Shown here: positions 9,244-18,030 of the stretch, one piece after another
Layout of the letters: each line of letters begins with the position of its first letter
How positions within the stretch are numbered: position 1 is the first letter of the stretch
From: Pelagibacterium lentulum
GTDB taxonomy: Bacteria; Pseudomonadota; Alphaproteobacteria; Rhizobiales; Devosiaceae
Assembly (NCBI RefSeq): GCF_003992625.1
Contig: NZ_RZMW01000003.1
Span: 1-64,000, forward strand
DNA length: 64,000 bases
Direction of reading: 5' to 3'
Notes under the pieces: generated by a model
What the model was told of the DNA's origin: nothing
What the model saw: the letters and a program-made list of their open reading frames with translations, nothing else
The model's database searches: none
Program-made: the position numbers and the translations under genes

Positions 9244-9278
9244 TTCTGGACAAAAATGAATAATGGATAGGGTTTAAA

Positions 9279-9470
9279 ATGACATTTGGCGATTTTATCA
9301 GGATTTTGTTTTCGATCCTCATTCCCCCGCTCGGGGTCTTCCTGCGCGTGGGGTTCGGGCTGCATTTCTGGCTCAACATCCTTTTGACGCTGCTGGGCTA
9401 TGTTCCCGGCCTTGTGCATGCGATCTGGATCATCGCCAGTCGCCGCACCCAGGACGGTCTGCCGCGGTAG
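9279..9470 (+). CDS. YqaE/Pmp3-family small membrane protein
   Basis: 63 residues with two hydrophobic helices (about 7-27 and 31-52) and the family pattern ILIPPLGVFLRVG...WLNILLTLLGYVPGLVHAIWII. Pmp3/YqaE proteins (UPF0057) are small inner-membrane proteolipids often induced by salt or cold and linked to membrane potential. It stands alone between repeat copy B and the convergent racemase gene. Confidence 0.92.
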   Translation: MTFGDFIRILFSILIPPLGVFLRVGFGLHFWLNILLTLLGYVPGLVHAIWIIASRRTQDGLPR

Positions 9471-9615
9471 GGCTGGCGCTTGTTGCTGTCTGGCTGCCGG
9501 GAATAAATCCCGGAGTGACAATTGGGGGTGAGGGAGGCGTCGGTGTAAGAGTGTGGACGCAAAACCGGACACGTTCGGGCGTTCGGGTAAGAGCCAATAT
9601 CGCTACCCATCGTGT

Positions 9616-10302
9616 CTATCCCATGATGAAACGGGCGGCGGCCTCGGCGTGCAATTGGGTCGTATCATAGACCGGCAGGGGGCTGTCATCATCGGAAATC
9701 AGCATGCCGATTTCGGTGCAGCCGAGAATGACCGCCTGCGCGCCATTGGCGGCAAGGCGCTCGATGGCGGTGATATAAGTCTGCCGCGATTGCTCGGTGA
9801 CAATGCCCCGGCATAACTCGTTATAGATTATGGCGTTGAGATCGGTGATCCCGACATCGGGCACGATGGGGTCAAGGCCATGCCGGCGCAGCCGCGCGGT
9901 ATAAAAATCCTTTTCCATCGTAAAGCTGGTGCCCAATAGCCCGACCCTTTGCGCACCGTCGTCCTTGAGCGCCTTGGCTGTCGGGTCGGCGATATGAAGA
10001 AAGGGAATATCGATGGCCGTTTCGATGGCGGGGGCGACGATGTGCATCGTGTTGGTGGCCAGAACGATGGCCTCCGCACCTGCCGCTTCGAGCGTCTTTG
10101 CGCTTTGCGCGAGAAGGGCGCCTGCCTTGTCCCAGTCATTGTCGCGCTGCATCTGGGCGATGGGGGCAAAATCGAGCGAATGGAGCAGGATGGGCGCCGA
10201 ATGCAGCCCGCCCATTGTGCGTGCGACCGCGCGATTGATGGCGCTGTAGTAATGGGCGGTGGACTCATGGCTCATGCCACCGATCAGACCGAGCGTTTTC
10301 AT
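9616..10302 (-). CDS. Aspartate/glutamate racemase-family protein, YgeA-like
   Basis: 228 residues, PLP-independent racemase fold, start LGLIGGMSHEST. The two catalytic positions are Thr83 (ATNTMH) and Cys195 (LGCTEIG). The Thr/Cys pair is the arrangement known from E. coli YgeA, a broad-specificity amino-acid racemase, whereas classic aspartate and glutamate racemases use Cys/Cys. The start overlaps the rppH stop (ATGA), so it is the last gene of the long minus-strand run. It may make a D-amino acid for the wall or serve catabolism; substrate not determinable. Confidence 0.88.
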   Translation of the reverse strand: MKTLGLIGGMSHESTAHYYSAINRAVARTMGGLHSAPILLHSLDFAPIAQMQRDNDWDKAGALLAQSAKTLEAAGAEAIVLATNTMHIVAPAIETAIDIPFLHIADPTAKALKDDGAQRVGLLGTSFTMEKDFYTARLRRHGLDPIVPDVGITDLNAIIYNELCRGIVTEQSRQTYITAIERLAANGAQAVILGCTEIGMLISDDDSPLPVYDTTQLHAEAAARFIMG

Positions 10303-10838
10303 GAGGCTTGTATGGCTTCAGCCGCCAAACGCTTCGGGATGTCCTTGAAGGCGGCGACGATCTTGAGATAGGCGGGGCGCTTGAAAGGCACGATGATGTC
10401 GGGCAGGGCTTCAAGATCCTCCCAGCGCCAATCGTCAAATTCAGGATCGCAATTGGGCTGGGTTTCGGTTGAAAGGTCGATTTCCCTGTCATCACCCTCG
10501 AAAAGGAATGCGAACCATTTTTGCCGCTGGCCGCGATATTTGCCCTTGAGCGCGATTCCAAGCACCTCATCGGGCAGATCGTAATAGATCCAGTCCGGTG
10601 CCTCATCGAGAAGCGAGACCGAGCGGATCGCGGTTTCTTCATAAAGTTCGCGATAGGCGGCAGCGGCCGGGTCTTCGCCCTTGTCTATTCCCCCCTGGGG
10701 CATTTGCCAGGGGCGTTCGACCTCCGAGGTGTCGGGGCCGGGGGTAAAGATGCGCCGGGCGATAAAGACCCTGCCGGCAGGATTGAACAGAGCGATGCCG
10801 ACGCAATCGCGATAGGGCAGGTTTTCGCGGGAAATCAC
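10299..10838 (-). CDS. rppH: RNA pyrophosphohydrolase RppH (Nudix)
   Basis: 179 residues. RppH removes pyrophosphate from mRNA 5' ends and triggers decay. The Nudix box is complete (GGIDKGEDPAAAAYRELYEE, about residues 50-69). NLPYRDCVGIALFNP near the start and FDDWRWEDLEALPDIIVPFKRP near the end match alphaproteobacterial RppH. The start is GTG at 10838, overlapping the upstream stop as GTGA; further upstream the frame runs into the preceding gene. The racemase gene overlaps its 3' end by 4 bases. Confidence 0.95.
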   Translation of the reverse strand: MISRENLPYRDCVGIALFNPAGRVFIARRIFTPGPDTSEVERPWQMPQGGIDKGEDPAAAAYRELYEETAIRSVSLLDEAPDWIYYDLPDEVLGIALKGKYRGQRQKWFAFLFEGDDREIDLSTETQPNCDPEFDDWRWEDLEALPDIIVPFKRPAYLKIVAAFKDIPKRLAAEAIQAS

Positions 10839-12001
10839 TGGTTGTCTCCAACTCTCGATAAAGCGCTGATGGGGACCAGCACCACGCCGGCTTGATCCAG
10901 GTCTTCGGCCCATTGACTCAACGTGCGGATCGAGACCGGCAGAGCGGTAATCGAACCGATGGCATAGCCGCGCTCGCGCGCCTGGGCCTCGAGTGCAGCA
11001 AGCTCGGAAGCGATCGCTTGGCTGGACGGGTTGGCGTCCAGTTCGCGGTCGATGCGGGCAAAGGGCACCTGGTTCTGGCGCGCCAGTTGGGCGGCAAGCG
11101 AGCGGTTGGAGCTGCCATCGTCGAGATAGGCAAGGCCCCTCATGCTCAGTTCCTCCATTACCGGGCCGAAATCGGCGGCCGAGGCGGTAAAGCGTGCGCC
11201 CATGTGGTTGATAAGCCCGGTATAGCCCCCCATGCGGCCAAGCACCCAATAGAGCTTTTCGAGATTTTCCCGTGGCGGGTTGTCGGCGAGAAGCGTATGG
11301 GGCCCCGGATCATTCTGGGGGTAGTCGAAGGGTTCGAGCGGAACCTCGAGCATAAGTTCATGGCCGGCTTCGCGGGCCTGGGCAGTCAATTGCTCAAGAC
11401 CCGTGCCATAGGGCGCAAAGGCGAGCGTTACCGCGCCGGGCAGCGCGCGAATGGCCTCACGGGTCGTGGCTTCGTTGATGCCAAGGCCGGTCATGACGAT
11501 GCCGATCAGGGGGCGGCCACCGGCTGCTTCGAGAGAGATCGAGGGACGTGCATAGGCCTCGAACGGGCGCACGCCATCGCCCCCGACGCGCGGCAAGGGG
11601 CCCATCTGGGTCGTTTCGACAAGTTCGGGCAGGGAACCGAATTCAGTCAGACGGTCGCCGGTTGCAACAACGCCATCGTCGCCAAGGGTGATGAAGGAGG
11701 GGCCGGTGCCGATGGCCGGCTGGCTAGAGGCGGGCGGGGCCTCGCCAGCGGGAAATTCCTCGCCCATCTCTATGGCAATCGGATTGTTGGCTTGCGCTGT
11801 GCTCAGGGGCACCTCGGCTGCGGGCCTGCCGCCCATTGGATCGTCCGTAAAGGCGATCCAGAGGCCGATCCCGATGCCAATGCCGACGACGAGCGCGGCG
11901 CTGGTGCGCGCCCAGGGCCAGTGCCGCCATGAGGCAAAAGCGCCGGACGTCTTTGTCCGGCGCCGCTTGCCGCCCAAAGGCGCGTTCAGTTCCTCACTCA
12001 T
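10835..12001 (-). CDS. Divergent polysaccharide deacetylase family protein, YibQ-like
   Basis: 388 residues: a basic cytoplasmic N-terminus, one membrane anchor (about residues 34-52), a Pro/Ala-rich linker and a periplasmic deacetylase-like domain (about 150-385, with GIVMTGLGINEATTREAI and LINHMGARFTAS). The family is a divergent NodB-like fold found beside envC and ctpA in Alphaproteobacteria; activity is unproven. The ATG at 12001 has a GGAG 11 bases upstream and is preferred over an in-frame TTG at 12019. It overlaps rppH by 4 bases and follows ctpA by 54 bases. Confidence 0.88.
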   Translation of the reverse strand: MSEELNAPLGGKRRRTKTSGAFASWRHWPWARTSAALVVGIGIGIGLWIAFTDDPMGGRPAAEVPLSTAQANNPIAIEMGEEFPAGEAPPASSQPAIGTGPSFITLGDDGVVATGDRLTEFGSLPELVETTQMGPLPRVGGDGVRPFEAYARPSISLEAAGGRPLIGIVMTGLGINEATTREAIRALPGAVTLAFAPYGTGLEQLTAQAREAGHELMLEVPLEPFDYPQNDPGPHTLLADNPPRENLEKLYWVLGRMGGYTGLINHMGARFTASAADFGPVMEELSMRGLAYLDDGSSNRSLAAQLARQNQVPFARIDRELDANPSSQAIASELAALEAQARERGYAIGSITALPVSIRTLSQWAEDLDQAGVVLVPISALSRVGDNQ

Positions 12002-12055
12002 ACCTTGCTCCAAATCCAATTGAGCATGGACCCTGCCCCCAAAGCAAAGTGGCGC

Positions 12056-13432
12056 TTATTGTCCGGCTGCTTCTTCGAGCGCTTCGAGTTCCTCGATCTG
12101 GTCTTCGCTCGGCGCGATCACGGCATCGGGATCGGGCGGGAAGGCCTCATGGGTCTCTTCGCCGAGGATGAGGCTGATCGCGAACTGGAGCTGGTTGTCC
12201 TCCTCCCGGTTGGCGGGGACATAGACCGACGATCCTACCGTCGCTTCTTCTTCCTCCTCTCCGGCAATATGCCCGGACAGCCCGGCCTCTCCGATGATTT
12301 CGTCACGGCCCTGGAATTCCTCTGGAACGTTCTGGAAGACGACGATGTCGGGCTGGATGCCCAGTGCCTGGATCGAGCGGTTGTTGGGCGTGTAATAGCG
12401 TGCCGTCGTTAACCGCATGGCGCCATCGGGCCCAAGCGGGATGATCGATTGGACCGATCCTTTGCCGAATGAGCGGGTGCCGACGATTGTCGCACGGCCA
12501 TGATCCTGCAGTGCGCCGGCAACGATTTCAGCCGCCGAGGCCGAGCCGCCATTGATCAGGACTATGATCGGCACATCTGCAATCATGGCGTCCAGATCGT
12601 CGGGCCGTGCATCATAGCGCGAACTTTGACCCGCCACGCGACCGCGTGTGAGCACCACGCTGCCCTGGGAGAGGAAGGCGTCGGCAACGAATTGGGATTG
12701 ATCGACCAGCCCGCCGGGATTGTTGCGCAGGTCCAGGATAATGCCTTGGGGCAAACCGTTTTCGGCTTCGTCGACGATTTCCCGGATCGCCCGGTCAAGG
12801 CCGGAATAGGCCTGAGCGGAAAAGCGCGATAGCCGGATGATGGGCACGTCGCGCTCGTAGTCCCAGCGCACGGCCTGAACGGCAATGACATCGCGGGTGA
12901 GGGTCAGTTCAATCGGTTGGCTGGCGCCTTCGCGCGCGATGACGATATCGATGTCGGTGCCGATCTCGCCGCGCATGAGATTGACCGCCTCGTCGAGGGT
13001 CATACCCATGACCTGTTGGCCATCGATTTCAATTACAAGGTCATTGGCCAGTACGCCGGCGCGGGCGGCTGGGCTGTCGTCATAGGGGGTGACGACCTTG
13101 ACCAGGCCGTCTTCCATCGTGACTTCGATGCCAAGCCCGCCAAAGGTGCCCGAGGTGTCCTCGCGCACATCGGCAAAGCTTTCAGGAGAAAGATAGGCCG
13201 AATGAGGATCGAGCGACGACAACATGCCCTGAATGGCGGCGCGGACCAGTTCGGTCTCGTCGGGCGCTTCGATATACTCGTCGCGAATGCGATCGAGCAC
13301 CAGCCCGAACAGCTCGAGCTGACGGTAGAACTCATCGTTGGGATCCGCGTTCTGCGCAAGCACCGTACCGGGTGCCATCAGTCCGAGAACCAGAACGCCC
13401 ACCGCCATAATGCGCCGTTTAAATACTGCCAT
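12056..13432 (-). CDS. ctpA: Carboxy-terminal processing protease CtpA (S41)
   Basis: 458-residue periplasmic serine protease. A signal peptide (MAVFKRRIMAVGVLVLGLMAPGTVLAQ) is followed by a PDZ domain (about 95-180) and the S41 catalytic domain with the nucleophile in NGGSASAAE and the general-base lysine in FGKGSVQ. The C-terminal tail is acidic. CtpA homologues trim envelope proteins, including peptidoglycan hydrolases. The start ATG shares one base with the envC stop (TGATG), so the two are coupled; an upstream in-frame Met would add residues before the signal peptide. Confidence 0.95.
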   Translation of the reverse strand: MAVFKRRIMAVGVLVLGLMAPGTVLAQNADPNDEFYRQLELFGLVLDRIRDEYIEAPDETELVRAAIQGMLSSLDPHSAYLSPESFADVREDTSGTFGGLGIEVTMEDGLVKVVTPYDDSPAARAGVLANDLVIEIDGQQVMGMTLDEAVNLMRGEIGTDIDIVIAREGASQPIELTLTRDVIAVQAVRWDYERDVPIIRLSRFSAQAYSGLDRAIREIVDEAENGLPQGIILDLRNNPGGLVDQSQFVADAFLSQGSVVLTRGRVAGQSSRYDARPDDLDAMIADVPIIVLINGGSASAAEIVAGALQDHGRATIVGTRSFGKGSVQSIIPLGPDGAMRLTTARYYTPNNRSIQALGIQPDIVVFQNVPEEFQGRDEIIGEAGLSGHIAGEEEEEATVGSSVYVPANREEDNQLQFAISLILGEETHEAFPPDPDAVIAPSEDQIEELEALEEAAGQ

Positions 13433-14847
13433 CAGCTCGATCCACTTTCTTCCTGATCCGGGCTGGCCACCCACCACCCTGCCGGGTCGATGGGGATGCC
13501 GCCCTCTCTGAGTTCAACATATAGGGTTGGGCCGTTAACATTGGCAGACCCCGATGTGGCGATCTGACCGGTCGAACGCGCGCCCATCGCTCCGATCGGG
13601 GTGCCCATCTGCACGAACTGGTCAGGCTCGACATCGATACGGGCCAGTCCGGCGAGAACGATCATATAGTTTTGTCCGGCATTGAGAATGACGATTTGGC
13701 CATAATTGAGGAAGGGCCCGGCATAGGCAACCCAGCCGTCGGCAGGGGCATGGACTTGTGCCTCCGGGGCAACCAGATAGGTCATGCCCTGAGTAATGCC
13801 GCCATAACCGTCCGAGGCTCCATAGGTCGAAAGGTGTTCGCCAAGGACCGGGGCGGTGAGAAAACCGCGTGCCGCTTCAAGGGGTACGGCCGGTTCGGTG
13901 CGCTCGGTGTCGGCAAAGGCGAGTGCCAGCGTTGCGGGGTCGAGCGTGGGTACGGTCTGGCCGGCGCTGGCCGCCCGATGAGCCGCATCGGCTGCGGTCA
14001 CGGCGGCAATGCGCGTTTCCAGCCCTGCGATCAATTGTTCGAGAGATGATGCGCGATCGGCCAGGGCCTGGGCTTCGGCCTCCTCGCGAATCAAATCTTC
14101 GCTGAGCCACTCCAGCCCCTGGGTCCGGGCGTGGATGATGGTTGCAATGCGCAGGCGCTCGCCATTGAGGGTTGCAAGATTGGCGGCCAGAAGGTCCGCT
14201 TCGGCCAGGGCCGCGTCCTTAAGCTGCTGAAGGTCGGCAAGATCGGTGGTGACGGTCTCGGCTCGGGTCTGCAATTGAGGCAATACCGCACTTAACAGCA
14301 TAGCGGCGCGGGCCGAGCCGAGCGCATCGGAGGGATCAACGATCAGAGCCGGGGGCGGGGCGGCCGAAATGCGCTGCAGCGAGGCCAAGAGATTGGAGAT
14401 CGAGCGGTCGTGGCCATCGAGCCTGGCTCGGATCGATCGCTCGGAGGCAAAAAGCGCCTCAAGCCGTTCCTCTATGATGCGAATTTCGTTGTCGGCCTGA
14501 TCGACCCTTTGTCCGGCGGCCACGAGTTCGGCGCCAAGCCGGGTTGCATCGCCGCCAAGGGCCTCGATTTCCGCGCGGATCTGTTCGATCCGTTCCTGGG
14601 AAAGATTGATCTGCCCGGCAATAGCTTCAAGATTGCTCGTCGCTTCTTGCGCAGCATCGTCCAGTACTCTGGTGGGCACGGCATCTGGATCGGGCAATTC
14701 GTCCTGTTGTTGGCTGGTCCCGTCATTGTCCTGCGCGGGGAGGACGACGGGCAGGCAAAGGGTAATGACAATGGCAATCAGGGCCGGGCGCAGGGTGCGC
14801 AGGCGCGTGAATATATCAGGTCTGGTGCCACCAGAAGATTGCAGCAT
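13432..14847 (-). CDS. EnvC-like murein hydrolase activator (M23 fold, degenerate)
   Basis: 471 residues. A signal peptide (about 1-38) is followed by long heptad-rich helices (about 65-290) predicted to form a coiled coil, then a LytM/M23 fold (about 340-460). The usual zinc ligands are missing: where an active enzyme has HxxxD and HxH, this has a Gly/Ser-rich SDGYGGITQGMTY segment and QNYMIVL. That is the pattern of EnvC-type activators, which stimulate amidases rather than cut wall themselves. Its place directly before ctpA is conserved in Hyphomicrobiales. Confidence 0.9.
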   Translation of the reverse strand: MLQSSGGTRPDIFTRLRTLRPALIAIVITLCLPVVLPAQDNDGTSQQQDELPDPDAVPTRVLDDAAQEATSNLEAIAGQINLSQERIEQIRAEIEALGGDATRLGAELVAAGQRVDQADNEIRIIEERLEALFASERSIRARLDGHDRSISNLLASLQRISAAPPPALIVDPSDALGSARAAMLLSAVLPQLQTRAETVTTDLADLQQLKDAALAEADLLAANLATLNGERLRIATIIHARTQGLEWLSEDLIREEAEAQALADRASSLEQLIAGLETRIAAVTAADAAHRAASAGQTVPTLDPATLALAFADTERTEPAVPLEAARGFLTAPVLGEHLSTYGASDGYGGITQGMTYLVAPEAQVHAPADGWVAYAGPFLNYGQIVILNAGQNYMIVLAGLARIDVEPDQFVQMGTPIGAMGARSTGQIATSGSANVNGPTLYVELREGGIPIDPAGWWVASPDQEESGSS

Positions 14848-14899
14848 TGGGCGGGACGAACCTCCGAATCAGCTCAGGACCATAGCAGAGTGCGGTTCA

Positions 14900-15385
14900 T
14901 CAATCGCCCCGGTGATAAGGATGGCCCGATAAAATTGTTGTCGCCCTATAAAGCTGCTCGGCGGCCATGATGCGCACGATCTGGTGTGGCCAAGTCATGG
15001 GCGAAAACGAGAGGATGAGATCGGCCCTTTGCCGCAAGTGCGGATCGAGCCCGTCGGCGCCGCCGATCACAAGGCTCAGGGCGGCACGGCCTTCTTCGCG
15101 CCACGCGCCGATCTTTTGCGCAAAGGCCTCGCTATCAAGGCCCTTGCCGCGTTCATCAAGTGCGATCAGCACGGATTTTTCCGGCAGATTGTCGAAAAGC
15201 AGGCGGGCTTCCTCGGTTTTACGGGCCGCAGCGCTGCCCTTGCGCGATTCGGGATATTCGGAAACCGCAAAACCTGACAGCCCGAGCGCCTTGCCGCCAG
15301 CTTGCGCGCGTTCGAGATAACGGCTCACAAGTCCTCTTTCGGGGCCGTCTTTCATGCGCCCGATGGCAAATATGGAAACGCGCAT
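14900..15385 (-). CDS. rlmH: 23S rRNA (pseudouridine-1915-N3)-methyltransferase RlmH
   Basis: 161-residue SPOUT methyltransferase acting on the assembled 70S ribosome. Visible signatures are ALDERGKGLDSEAFA, the SAM-binding knot LVIGGADGLDP and the C-terminal SPMTWPHQIVR...AEQLYRA...HPYHRGD. Length is normal. It lies 15 bases after rsfS, a pairing seen in many bacteria, and 52 bases before the EnvC-like gene. Confidence 0.97.
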   Translation of the reverse strand: MRVSIFAIGRMKDGPERGLVSRYLERAQAGGKALGLSGFAVSEYPESRKGSAAARKTEEARLLFDNLPEKSVLIALDERGKGLDSEAFAQKIGAWREEGRAALSLVIGGADGLDPHLRQRADLILSFSPMTWPHQIVRIMAAEQLYRATTILSGHPYHRGD

Positions 15386-15400
15386 GGACCTGTCAGTCGG

Positions 15401-15796
15401 TCAATGCGTGTCGGCGCCGAACTCCGCGGCCCACATCTTCTCGATATTGTAGAATTCGCGGACTTCGGGGCGGAAAATATGCACGATCACATCGGATGTA
15501 TCGACAAGCACCCAATCGGCGGCGGCAAGCCCTTCCATGCGCGGCTTGTCATAGCCATTGTCGCGCAGGGCCTTGACCAATTGGTCGGCAATGGCGGCAA
15601 CGTGACGATTGGAGCGGCCCGTCGTCACGACCATGTGGTCGGACAGGGACGATTTTCCGGTAATGTCGATGGCGATTGTGTCTTCGGCCTTCGCATCCTC
15701 AAGGGTTTCAAGGATGATATCGATCTGGGGGCGCTGGGCCCCGGCCTTTGGTGCTGCATCAGCGCGCGATGCTGTGGTCGTGGGCGTGGATGCCAT
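15401..15796 (-). CDS. rsfS: Ribosomal silencing factor RsfS
   Basis: 131 residues. RsfS binds L14 on the 50S subunit and blocks subunit joining under starvation. Core motifs are LEDAKAEDTIAIDITGKSSLSDHMVVTTGRS, GLAAADWVLVDTSDVIVHIF and REFYNIEKMW. The start chosen (Met opening MASTPTTTASR) has GGGGA 8 bases upstream; in-frame Mets 5 and 26 codons further out would add a non-homologous extension. Repeat copy C (15898-16001) separates it from nadD. Confidence 0.94.
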   Translation of the reverse strand: MASTPTTTASRADAAPKAGAQRPQIDIILETLEDAKAEDTIAIDITGKSSLSDHMVVTTGRSNRHVAAIADQLVKALRDNGYDKPRMEGLAAADWVLVDTSDVIVHIFRPEVREFYNIEKMWAAEFGADTH

Positions 15797-15897
15797 TACA
15801 GCGTTCCCCATGCCCGGTGCGCAAAACCATTTTTCATCAAGTTGGTTTTCGATCCTTTTCGGTTGCACGGCCAACCCCCATGGCTGGCCTGTCCTTA

Positions 15898-16001
15898 AGA
15901 GCCTATCCTGTTTGATTCAATCAAAACAGCGGCTCCAAGTCCTTGTTTTGTTGCGCTTCCGAACCGAATAAGTGGTTTCCCCTTGTTCTGGAAGCACTCT
16001 A
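15898..16001. repeat. Dispersed stem-loop repeat, copy C
   Basis: Full copy with stem-loop 1 (agagcc...gattcaatc...ggctc), spacer aagtccttgttttgttgcg and core tccgaaccgaataagtggtt ending in gcactcta. It sits in the gap between nadD and rsfS, in the same orientation as the other copies. Confidence 0.85.
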
Positions 16002-16091
16002 AATATGCGCCTTGCGGGTTGATTTGCCAAGAGCAAGGCGCACCCGTTATCCCATCATCACAAGATGTCGGTATTGAGACAGCGGCCGCTT

Positions 16092-16712
16092 CTACCGGCC
16101 GTTACGCAACTGGGTGGACGAAAGCGAACTCATCATGCCGTTGAGAAATACCCAGGCAGGGACGCGGCTGGTGGGCAGAAGCCGGGCGTCAGCCTCGTCG
16201 ATGCGGTAGCGGGCAAAGCGTTGGGCTGCCTTGGAGAAGGGGCCGGTGCGCGTGGAGCCGGGCCGGATATAGACGGCGATGGGCATGAGGGTGAAAATCT
16301 CTTCCCAACGCTCCCAGCGGTGAAAACCGGCAAGGCTGTCCGCGCCCATGATCCAGACAAAGTGCCGGTCGGGCAGGCGCGTCTTCAAAAAGCGCAGCGT
16401 TTCATAGGTGTAGCGGAAGCCGTACTGGGCCTCAAAGCCGGTGATCTTGATCCTTGGATCGTTGGTCAGCCCGCGCGCCGCTGCCACCCGCTCCCCGATG
16501 GGGGCAAGCGTGCGCGTGTCCTTCAAAGGATTGCCAGGGGTGACAAGCCACCAGACCGCATCGAGCCCGATACGCTTGAGGCTTTCGTGCGCGACCAGCC
16601 TGTGGCCCTCATGAGGCGGATTGAAGCTGCCGCCGAACAGGCCGATTTTCATGCCCGGCGCGGAAAGCGGCAGATCCGTTATCCCCGGCGCGTCCATAAT
16701 GCGCGCCGTCAA
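16092..16712 (-). CDS. nadD: Nicotinate-nucleotide adenylyltransferase
   Basis: 206 residues. NadD adenylates nicotinate mononucleotide in NAD synthesis. It has the nucleotidyltransferase motif [14 protein letters not shown] (about residues 24-37), [21 protein letters not shown] and the C-terminal SSTQLR. The start ATG overlaps the proA stop as ATGA. The downstream order nadD-rsfS-rlmH is widely conserved. Confidence 0.96.
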   Translation of the reverse strand: MTARIMDAPGITDLPLSAPGMKIGLFGGSFNPPHEGHRLVAHESLKRIGLDAVWWLVTPGNPLKDTRTLAPIGERVAAARGLTNDPRIKITGFEAQYGFRYTYETLRFLKTRLPDRHFVWIMGADSLAGFHRWERWEEIFTLMPIAVYIRPGSTRTGPFSKAAQRFARYRIDEADARLLPTSRVPAWVFLNGMMSSLSSTQLRNGR

Positions 16713-18001
16713 GGGCGGATCTGCCCGTTGCCGCGAACCAGATATTTAAAGCTCGTCAATTGCTCGACCCCGACCGGCCCGCGCGCGTGCATCTTGCCGG
16801 TCGCAATCCCGATTTCGCCGCCAAAGCCAAATTCGCCGCCATCGGCGAACTGGGTCGAGGCATTGTGCATCACAATTGCCGAGTCCACTTCCGAGAAGAA
16901 TTTTTCGACCACAAGCGGGTCCTCAGCGATCACCGCTTCGGTGTGGTGGGAAGAATAGGTTGCGATGTGATCGATTGCGGCCTGGGCGTCATCGACCACT
17001 TTTACCGAAATGATGGCGTCCTCATATTCTGTGCGCCAGTCCTCCTCGGTGGCGGTGGCGATGTCTGCGATCTGGCCAACGACGGTTTCATCGCCGCGGA
17101 TTTCGCACCCCTTCTCGATCAGCGCGTCAAGGATGGGTCGCAAATGGGTATCGAGGACGTCGCGGTGGATGAGCAGGGTTTCCGCGGCACCGCAAATGCC
17201 GGTTCGGCGCATCTTGGCATTGGCGATCACGCTTACTGCGGTTTCAAGCGCGGCGCTCTTGTCCACATAGATATGGACGATGCCCTCAAGATGGGAAAAG
17301 ACCGGCACACGCGCTTCGGCCTGAACGCGGCCTACCAGCGATTTGCCGCCGCGCGGCACGATGACATCGATATTGCCATCCAGCCCCTTGAGCATTTCGC
17401 CAACGGCGGCACGGTCACGGGTGGGGACGATCTGGATCGCATCAATGGGCAGGCCTGCGGCCTGCAAGCCGCTTTGCAGGCAGGTATGGATGGCGCGGGA
17501 GGAATGAAAGCTGTCCGAGCCGCCACGCAGGATCACGGCATTGCCAGCCTTGAGGCAGAGCGCGCCAGCATCGGCGGTGACATTGGGGCGCGATTCAAAA
17601 ATAACGCCGATCACGCCAAGCGGGGTGCGTACGCGGGAAATATCGAGCCCATTGGGGCGTTGCCAATTGGCAATGGTGCTGCCGACAGGATCGGGCAGTT
17701 CGGCAACCGTTCTGAGCGCTTCGATAATGCCGCTTATGCGCGCATCGGTCAAAGCCAGCCGGTCGAGAAAGGCTGCGCTCATGCCGCCGGCCTTTGCCGC
17801 CTCGATATCTTTGGCATTGGCCTCAAGGATTTCGGCGCGCGCAGCGTCGAGCGCATTGGCGGCCTCATTGAGCGCCAGAGTCTTGGCCTTTGGGTCCGCG
17901 TGCGCCAGTACGCGCGCAGCAGCGCGGGCTTTTTCGCCCAACTGGGCCATGATTTTTGCAATGTCATCGGTTCCGATGATGGCTCCGGCCAATGCCGACA
18001 T
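16709..18001 (-). CDS. proA: Gamma-glutamyl phosphate reductase
   Basis: 430 residues. ProA reduces gamma-glutamyl phosphate to glutamate-5-semialdehyde with NADPH, the second step of proline synthesis. It has the aldehyde-dehydrogenase-like fold, [29 protein letters not shown], the catalytic Cys in [13 protein letters not shown] and the C-terminal [20 protein letters not shown]. It lies 29 bases after proB. A start in common with the family (MSALAGAI) was used. Confidence 0.98.
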   Translation of the reverse strand: MSALAGAIIGTDDIAKIMAQLGEKARAAARVLAHADPKAKTLALNEAANALDAARAEILEANAKDIEAAKAGGMSAAFLDRLALTDARISGIIEALRTVAELPDPVGSTIANWQRPNGLDISRVRTPLGVIGVIFESRPNVTADAGALCLKAGNAVILRGGSDSFHSSRAIHTCLQSGLQAAGLPIDAIQIVPTRDRAAVGEMLKGLDGNIDVIVPRGGKSLVGRVQAEARVPVFSHLEGIVHIYVDKSAALETAVSVIANAKMRRTGICGAAETLLIHRDVLDTHLRPILDALIEKGCEIRGDETVVGQIADIATATEEDWRTEYEDAIISVKVVDDAQAAIDHIATYSSHHTEAVIAEDPLVVEKFFSEVDSAIVMHNASTQFADGGEFGFGGEIGIATGKMHARGPVGVEQLTSFKYLVRGNGQIRP

Positions 18002-18030
18002 TATGCTCCGCCTCCCTGATAATGGGTCTG

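Noticed and set aside
8087-9379. 430-codon open frame on the minus strand
   Set aside because: Covers rlmJ and repeat copy B in antisense; no family motif.
10892-11932. Long open frame on the plus strand opposite the YibQ-like gene
   Set aside because: It is the antisense of a real gene with a conserved domain; the translation has no recognisable motif and reflects GC-rich codon bias.
16760-18019. 419-codon open frame on the plus strand
   Set aside because: Lies wholly antisense to proA, which is full-length and clearly conserved.
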